A stretch of DNA of 39,175 bases from Flavobacteriales bacterium (GTDB taxonomy: Bacteria; Bacteroidota; Bacteroidia; Flavobacteriales_F; PHOS-HE28). Shown here one piece after another: positions 33,404-39,175 of the stretch (its first letter is position 1; every line of letters begins with the position of its first letter). Location: contig JADLBK010000130.1 in NCBI GenBank assembly GCA_020847755.1, positions 1 to 39,175 of the forward strand. The letters are read 5' to 3'. The notes below the pieces were generated by a model. That model was not told the DNA's origin, did no database searches, and saw only the letters and a program-made list of their open reading frames with translations. A program made the position numbers and the translations under genes.

Positions 33404-33910
33404 TCAATACCCAATGACGAGGATATTCCTCAATGGAAGCTGGAGTCTTCCACTTGCATAAAGTGTCTCGAAAAATGTCGTCACCACTTCAAAGTCCTCG
33501 ACCTTTTGATAGGTGTTCCGAACAGCTATCACCAGATTGTCCACATCATGCATCATGCAAGCCTGGAACAAGTCCTTGAGGAACTGATTGTTCAACACGC
33601 CACGACCAGCTTCCACCTCGATCACTGTTCGAGTGTCCTTGTTGTATCCATCGGCGTCGAACGCCTTCTCAAGCTTGCCATTCCTCCCGAATAGCACTGG
33701 CACTCGGATCTTGTCCGGTCCTCGCTTGCTCCGTTCCACCCTGTATCCACACGCCTCCAGTCCATCCGCCACTTTCGCCAACACATCATCGCTACTCAGC
33801 CTCTTACTGCCCGAACCGATCTTCGGCTCAGCATCCCTGAAGACCTCAACGACTTGGAGGAGATGGTCCGGGATAGCATTCGATTTGGGGAAGAGTTGCC
33901 AGTTGATCAT
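33404..33910 (-). CDS. Hypothetical protein, possibly PD-(D/E)XK nuclease-like
   Basis: MINWQLFPKSNAIPDHLLQVVEVFRDAEPKI...DGYNKDTRTVIEVEAGRGVLNNQFLKDLFQACMMHDVDNLVIAVRNTY; start set by TACCTTGCGCC-ATG. Confidence 0.65.
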   Translation of the reverse strand: MINWQLFPKSNAIPDHLLQVVEVFRDAEPKIGSGSKRLSSDDVLAKVADGLEACGYRVERSKRGPDKIRVPVLFGRNGKLEKAFDADGYNKDTRTVIEVEAGRGVLNNQFLKDLFQACMMHDVDNLVIAVRNTYQKVEDFEVVTTFFETLYASGRLQLPLRNILVIGY

Positions 33911-34010
33911 GGCGCAAGGTATCGACCACGACCTCGGCGTCACCACCCAACGCACCTACTCCGTGAAGCGCATCGACAGCGACTTCTTTGGGGAGGATTG
34001 ACAGCCCGGC

Positions 34011-35393
34011 CTACACGGGCTCGAAGCGCGCGGTGAAGTGCCGCAGGAAGCGCGGCTCCTTGGTAATGCGGTAGCCCTTGGCGTGGTCCCGCTCCTTCAC
34101 CACGCGCCCGAAGCTCTGCACCACATGGTCGATGTGGCTCTGCGTGTACACGCGCCGCGGGATCGCCAGGCGCACCAGGTCCATGGCGGCGGGGATGAGC
34201 GCGCCGGCGGCATCGTACTTGCCGAACATCACCGAGCCCACCTCCACGCACCGGACGCCGCCGATGCGGTACAGCTCGCACACCAGCGCCTGGCCGGGGT
34301 ACTGGTCCACCGGGATGTGCGGGTACAGCCCGCGCGCGTCCACGTACACCGCATGACCGCCCACCGGCCGCATGATGGGCACGCCCAGCGCCATGAGGTG
34401 GTCGCCCAGGTAGCGTGTGCTGGTGATGCGGTAGTCGAGGTAATCGGGGTCGAACACCTCCTTCAGTCCCTGCGTCACGGCCTCCATGTCGCGGCCCGAG
34501 AGCCCGCCGTAGGTGGTGTAGCCCTCGGTGATGATGAGCAGCTGCGTGATCTCGTCCGCGAGCCTGTCGTCGCGCAGGGTGAGGAAGCCGCCCATGTTCA
34601 CCAACGCGTCCTTCTTGGCGCTCATGGTGGCGGCGTCGGCCAGGCCGAACATCTCCTGCGCGATGCTGCGGTAACCGCGGTCGGCGTATCCGGGCTCCCG
34701 GTCGCGGATGAACCATGCGTTCTCGGCGATGCGGCATGCATCGAGCACGAAGGGGATGCCATGGCGGCGGCACACGGCCTGCACGGCCTTCGCGTTGCCC
34801 ATGCTCACGGGCTGCCCGCCACCGCTGTTGTTGGTCACGGTAAGGATCACCGCCGCCACGTTGGCCGCGCCCTTCTCCGCGACCGTGCGTTCCAGCGCCT
34901 CCACGTCGAGGTTCCCCTTGAAGGCGTCGAGCGCCTGCGGATCGAGGCCCACGGCCACGGGCAGGTCGATGGCCTCGGCCCCGCTGAACTCGATGTTGGC
35001 GCGCGTGGTGTCGAAGTGCGTGTTGCTGATGAACACCTTCCCCCTGCCGCCCAGGTGGCCGTAGAGCAGTCGTTCGGCGGCGCGGCCTTGGTGCGTGGGC
35101 AGGATGTGCGGCATGCCGGTGAGGTCCTTCACCTCGGCCTCGAAGCGCTCCCAGCTGCGTGCGCCCGCGTACGATTCATCCCCGCGCATCATCGCGGCCC
35201 ATTGCTCGCTGCTCATCGCGCTGGTGCCGCTGTCGGTGAGCAGGTCGATGAGCACATCGTCACTGCGCAACAGGAACGGGTTGTAATGGGCGGCCTTCAG
35301 GAAGGCGGCTCGCTGATCCTCGGTGCTGAGCCGGATCGGCTCCACCATCTTGATCCGGAAGGGTTCGAACACGACGGGCTTCATGGGGCTCAA
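34011..35393 (-). CDS. tnaA: Tryptophanase
   Basis: LTVTNNSGGGQPVSMGNAKAV, SAKKDALVNMGGFLTLRD, PVGGHAVYVDA, CELYRIGGVRCVEVGSVMFGK, IPRRVYTQSHIDHV; closer to TnaA than to tyrosine phenol-lyase in the CELY..ExGS segment. Confidence 0.88.
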   Translation of the reverse strand: MSPMKPVVFEPFRIKMVEPIRLSTEDQRAAFLKAAHYNPFLLRSDDVLIDLLTDSGTSAMSSEQWAAMMRGDESYAGARSWERFEAEVKDLTGMPHILPTHQGRAAERLLYGHLGGRGKVFISNTHFDTTRANIEFSGAEAIDLPVAVGLDPQALDAFKGNLDVEALERTVAEKGAANVAAVILTVTNNSGGGQPVSMGNAKAVQAVCRRHGIPFVLDACRIAENAWFIRDREPGYADRGYRSIAQEMFGLADAATMSAKKDALVNMGGFLTLRDDRLADEITQLLIITEGYTTYGGLSGRDMEAVTQGLKEVFDPDYLDYRITSTRYLGDHLMALGVPIMRPVGGHAVYVDARGLYPHIPVDQYPGQALVCELYRIGGVRCVEVGSVMFGKYDAAGALIPAAMDLVRLAIPRRVYTQSHIDHVVQSFGRVVKERDHAKGYRITKEPRFLRHFTARFEPV

Positions 35394-35527
35394 GGAAGGC
35401 GCGCTGCGCGGGGGAATACATGACGACCATCATCCTTGGACCGGTCCACCCGTTCGGATGCCGCTCATGTGATCGGACCGCGGGGGGCCCGCTTCCTCCG
35501 CATCTTGCCGCACCGATCACAGCCCGC

Positions 35528-36418
35528 ATGGAACTCGTCATCAACGGCCTCAGCAAGACCTACGGCAACGGCGTGAAAGCGCTGGACAACGTGAGCCTCA
35601 CCATCCCCACCGGCATGTTCGGCCTGCTGGGACCCAACGGCGCGGGCAAGAGCACCCTGATGCGCATCCTCGCCACGCTGCAGGAGGCGGACAGCGGCAC
35701 GGCCGTCCTCGGCAGCATCGACGTGCTGAACGACAAACAGGCCGTGCGCCAGGTGCTGGGCTACCTGCCGCAGGAGTTCGGCGTGTACCCGCGGGTGAGC
35801 GCCTACGAGATGCTGGACCACATCGCCCTGCTGAAGGGTGTGGTGGACAAGGGGCCACGCAAGGAACTGGTGGAGGCCCTGCTGCACCGCGTGAACCTGT
35901 GGGAGCACCGCAAGCGGCGCATCAGCGGGTTCAGCGGCGGCATGAAGCAGCGCTTCGGCATCGCGCAATCGCTCATCGGTGATCCGAAGCTGATCATCGT
36001 GGACGAGCCCACCGCCGGCCTCGACCCCGGCGAGCGCAACCGCTTCTACAACCTGCTCACCGAGATCGGCGAGAACGTGGTGGTGATCCTCAGCACCCAC
36101 ATCGTGCAGGACGTGCAGGAGCTCTGCCGCAACATGGCGATCATCAACAAAGGGAAGCTGCTCTACGCCGGTTCGCCTGCCGATGCGCTCGCCGCCATGC
36201 GCGGAAAAGTGTGGGAAAAGGCGATCGGCAAGCATGAGCTGGAGCAGTACACGAACAGCCATGCGTTGATCAGCAACAAATCGGTGGCCGGCACGCCGAT
36301 CATCCACGTGATGAGCGCGAGCGACCCCGGCGATGGATTCGCGAGCGCGGAACCGAGCTTGGAGGATGTGTTCTTCGGTGCCATCCACCGCAGCAACCGC
36401 GAAACCGCAGCCGCATGA
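35528..36418 (+). CDS. ABC transporter ATP-binding protein
   Basis: GLLGPNGAGKSTLMRILATL, SGGMKQRFGIAQ, LIIVDEPTAGLDP. Confidence 0.95.
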   Translation: MELVINGLSKTYGNGVKALDNVSLTIPTGMFGLLGPNGAGKSTLMRILATLQEADSGTAVLGSIDVLNDKQAVRQVLGYLPQEFGVYPRVSAYEMLDHIALLKGVVDKGPRKELVEALLHRVNLWEHRKRRISGFSGGMKQRFGIAQSLIGDPKLIIVDEPTAGLDPGERNRFYNLLTEIGENVVVILSTHIVQDVQELCRNMAIINKGKLLYAGSPADALAAMRGKVWEKAIGKHELEQYTNSHALISNKSVAGTPIIHVMSASDPGDGFASAEPSLEDVFFGAIHRSNRETAAA

Positions 36419-39175
36419 TCCTCCGCTTCTTCCTCTTCGAGGTGCGCTACTGGCTGCGACAGCCCATGGCGTACATCTTCATGTTCATCAACGCCCTGTT
36501 GGTGTTCGGGGCCACCAGTTCCGATACCGTCCAGATCGGCGGTGGCGTGGGCAGTGTCTGGAAGAACGCGCCGTACGTCGTGTACATCTTCTATGGGATC
36601 ATGTCCTTCCTGGCGATGTTGATGGTGACGGCGTTCGTGAACGGCACGGCCATTCGCGACCACGTGAACAACACGGCACAGATCATCTTCTCCACCCCGA
36701 TCTCCAAGTCCGGCTACTTGATCGGAAGCTTCCTGGGCAGCACCTTCGTGGCCACCCTGCCGCTTGTCGGTGTCACCATCGGCATGGTCGTTGGCAGTTG
36801 GATGCCATGGGTGGATGAGCTTCGCACCGGACCGAACCAGCTGCTTCCGCACGTGCAGGCCTTCCTGATCCTGGGGCTTCCGAACGTCCTCTTCTCCGCC
36901 GCGATCATCTTCGCCGTGGCCATCCTGCAACGGAGCACCATGGCCTCCTTCATCACGGCCATCGCACTCTTCGTGGGCTACTCCATTTCCGGCAGCATGA
37001 TGGAGGATATGGAGAACCAGACGCTCGCCGCCATGCTGGACCCCTTCGGCACGACCGCAGTAAGTGAAGCGACCGAATACTGGACGGTCACCGAAAAGAA
37101 CTCGGCAGCCTTCCCGCTGAGCGGGCTTGTGCTGTGGAACAGGGTACTGTGGATCTCGGTGTCCATCATCATCTTCCTGATCGGCTATTTCCGGTTCTCC
37201 TTCACCGATCGTGTGCAGAAGGGTGCGCCTCTGCAAGCCGACCCAACCCCCAGGCCGAATTACAGGCCTGAACCGCTGCCGAAGGTGGACCAACGCTTCG
37301 ATGCCAAGGCCCGCCGCAACTGGTTCTTCAGCCTCTACTTCATCGACCTGAAAGCCATCCTCAAGAGCACGCCCTTCATCATCATCATGTCGCTCGGGTC
37401 GGTGCAGTTGTTCTCCTCGCTTGCGTTCGTCACCGAGCTGTACGGCAATACCACCTACCCGGTCACGTACAATGTGGTGGACATGGTGCAAGGTTCCTTG
37501 TTCATCTACCTCATCATCGTGGTCACATTCTACGGTGGCCAGCTGGTGTGGAAGGAACGTGACCCGCGCATGGACGGCATCACCAATGCCCTCCCGATGG
37601 CTTCCGGCACGGGGCTGCTGGCGAAGGTGGCAGCATTGATCAGCGTCGTGTTGGCGGTTCTGCTCCTCGGAATGGCAGCTGGCATGATCACTCAGGTCCT
37701 CAATGGGTACACGCACTTCCAGCCCATGGTGTACCTCACCTACCTCATCATTCCCGGACTGCTCGGCTTCACGTTCTTCGCTGTGCTGGCCGTTATGATC
37801 CATGTGTTGGTGAACAACAAGTACCTCGGCTTCTTCGTGTTCATCGTGGTGGTGCTGGCGAACACGTTCGCATGGAGCATTCCTGATGTGGAGTCGAATC
37901 TGGTGATCATGAACGGGTCATCGGGATTGCGCTATTCGGACATGAACGGATTCGGTCCATACCTGCCCGGTTGGATCTTCTTCCGCACCTACTGGATGGT
38001 CTTTGCGTGTATCCTCTTTCTGGTGGCATGGCTCTTCTTGGTACGCGGTAACGACACCGAATGGCGCTGGCGCTGGCACAATGCGAAACAACGGCTCGCC
38101 ACCGTCCGTGTGCCTACTCTGCTGCTTGTCCTCGTCTTCGCAGGAATGGCCGCATGGGGCTACTACAACACCAAGGTGCTGAACGAGTACACCACCAGCG
38201 ATGAGCAGGAACAACAACAGGTGGACTACGAGAAGGCCTACAAGCGCTTCGAGGGCATGCACCAGCCGCACTACACAGCGGTGGAATTCAAGATCGATCT
38301 GGAGCCCGAGAAGCGCACCCTGCGATACAGCGCCGACATCACCCTGCGCAACAAGGGCGAGCGGCCCATCGACACGCTGTGGCTGAGCCTGCCCGAACGT
38401 ATGGACCTGCAACTGGAGATCCCCGGCGCCACCGTCGCGCTGGACGATGACGACCTGAAGCAGCGCATGTATACCCTCTCCCCGCCCCTGGCGCCCGGTG
38501 CCGACCTGCGCTTCACCGTGCGCGGCGGCTTTGCGGCCAAGGGATTCGAGAACAGCGTATCCTTCACCGGGTTGGTGCAGAACGGCAGCTTCTTCAACAA
38601 TATGGACCTGTTGCCCGCGATCGGTTACCAAGCCGACTTGGAACTGACGGACCGCAACGATCGTCGCAAGCATGACCTACCACCGAACCGGCGCATGCCG
38701 TTGCTCTCCGAAGACCCTACGCAACGTCAGCATACCTACCTGTTGAAGCACAGCGATTGGGTCACGGTGAACACCACCATCAGTACCACGCCGGAACAGA
38801 TCGCCATTGCACCCGGCTCGCTGAAGAAAGAATGGACCGGGAACGGCCGCCGTTACTTCCGCTATGAGGTGGACCACCCTTCCATGAACTTCTACAGCTT
38901 CATGAGCGCGGACTACGAAGTGGCCCGCGAGAAGCACGGCGAGGTGGACATCGAAGTGTACTACCACAAGGACCACGGCGTGAACGTGCCACGCATGCTC
39001 AACAGCATGAAAAAGACGCTTGCCTACGCGAGTGAGCACTTCGGTCCGTACCGCCACAAGCAGGCGCGCATCATCGAGTTCCCGCGCTACGCCAGCTTCG
39101 CGCAGGCCTTCCCCGGCACCATGCCCTACAGCGAGGCCATCGGCTTCATCACCGACCTGCGCAAGCCCGAGGACA
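36415..39175 (+). CDS. ABC transporter permease fused to M1-family aminopeptidase-like domain (partial, runs off window end)
   Basis: MILRFFLFEVRYWLRQPMAYIFMFINALLVFG... multi-TM, then after ~550 aa an extracytoplasmic M1-like N-terminal region (YTAVEFKIDLEPEKRTLRYSADITLRNKGERPIDTLWLSL...PRYASFAQAFPGTMPYSEAIGFI). ATGA overlap with the ATPase gene. Confidence 0.85.
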   Translation, partial: MILRFFLFEVRYWLRQPMAYIFMFINALLVFGATSSDTVQIGGGVGSVWKNAPYVVYIFYGIMSFLAMLMVTAFVNGTAIRDHVNNTAQIIFSTPISKSGYLIGSFLGSTFVATLPLVGVTIGMVVGSWMPWVDELRTGPNQLLPHVQAFLILGLPNVLFSAAIIFAVAILQRSTMASFITAIALFVGYSISGSMMEDMENQTLAAMLDPFGTTAVSEATEYWTVTEKNSAAFPLSGLVLWNRVLWISVSIIIFLIGYFRFSFTDRVQKGAPLQADPTPRPNYRPEPLPKVDQRFDAKARRNWFFSLYFIDLKAILKSTPFIIIMSLGSVQLFSSLAFVTELYGNTTYPVTYNVVDMVQGSLFIYLIIVVTFYGGQLVWKERDPRMDGITNALPMASGTGLLAKVAALISVVLAVLLLGMAAGMITQVLNGYTHFQPMVYLTYLIIPGLLGFTFFAVLAVMIHVLVNNKYLGFFVFIVVVLANTFAWSIPDVESNLVIMNGSSGLRYSDMNGFGPYLPGWIFFRTYWMVFACILFLVAWLFLVRGNDTEWRWRWHNAKQRLATVRVPTLLLVLVFAGMAAWGYYNTKVLNEYTTSDEQEQQQVDYEKAYKRFEGMHQPHYTAVEFKIDLEPEKRTLRYSADITLRNKGERPIDTLWLSLPERMDLQLEIPGATVALDDDDLKQRMYTLSPPLAPGADLRFTVRGGFAAKGFENSVSFTGLVQNGSFFNNMDLLPAIGYQADLELTDRNDRRKHDLPPNRRMPLLSEDPTQRQHTYLLKHSDWVTVNTTISTTPEQIAIAPGSLKKEWTGNGRRYFRYEVDHPSMNFYSFMSADYEVAREKHGEVDIEVYYHKDHGVNVPRMLNSMKKTLAYASEHFGPYRHKQARIIEFPRYASFAQAFPGTMPYSEAIGFITDLRKPED

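Noticed and set aside
33207-33461. Small ORFs over repeat copy B (e.g. MGVPPLPSHGPTRGPVLRCSCFGPACIHGAAG...)
   Set aside because: They are translations of the dispersed repeat element; the copies keep nucleotide blocks and spacing but no consistent reading frame.
34038-35423. 461-aa plus ORF opposite tryptophanase, and 36163-37803 minus ORF opposite the ABC permease
   Set aside because: Antisense frames without family signatures; the opposite strands encode clear enzymes/transporters.

Overview
A 39 kb window of a GC-rich chromosome. Promoter style (TAnnTTTG -7 boxes), split transketolase subunits, delta-60 and GloVer repeat proteins and ORF6N/four-helix 'suffix' genes all suggest Bacteroidota, probably Flavobacteriales (inference). 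Left part: an ABC-transporter-dependent surface polysaccharide locus (GT2-coiled-coil-GT2 protein, Wzt/Wzm-like pair, two GT1/GT4 enzymes, O-antigen-ligase-like membrane protein), then transketolase N and C subunits separated by a secreted vWA protein, and an ECF sigma / putative anti-sigma / Spy-like operon. Middle: class III aminotransferase, CoA-binding protein, LpxH-like phosphatase, OlsF/GlsF-like bifunctional acyltransferase, a GloVer-repeat secreted protein, M23/LysM peptidase, tRNA-Leu(CAG), YkuK-like protein, M49 peptidase, HD protein and lipoprotein. Right part is more accessory: XRE/S24 (LexA-type) regulator, ORF6N protein, DNA polymerase IV, delta-60-repeat secreted protein, a four-helix-suffix fragment, an AT-richer hypothetical gene, tryptophanase, and an ABC ATPase plus ABC-permease/M1-peptidase fusion cut by the window end. 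Main hunt results: (1) a ~240-aa C-terminal module with two dockerin-like 'KYxGxxNDRDPIL' motifs shared by two otherwise unrelated repeat proteins; (2) a pair of diverged, inverted, collinear ~110-nt intergenic repeat elements; (3) TAnnTT(T)G boxes 11-14 nt upstream of many ATGs, implying leaderless transcription; (4) a possible damage-response module (S24 regulator, ORF6N, dinB) with a perfect promoter, operator-like repeats, a 20-bp palindrome and a duplicated dinB 5' end. All calls were made by reading the sequence; no searches were run.
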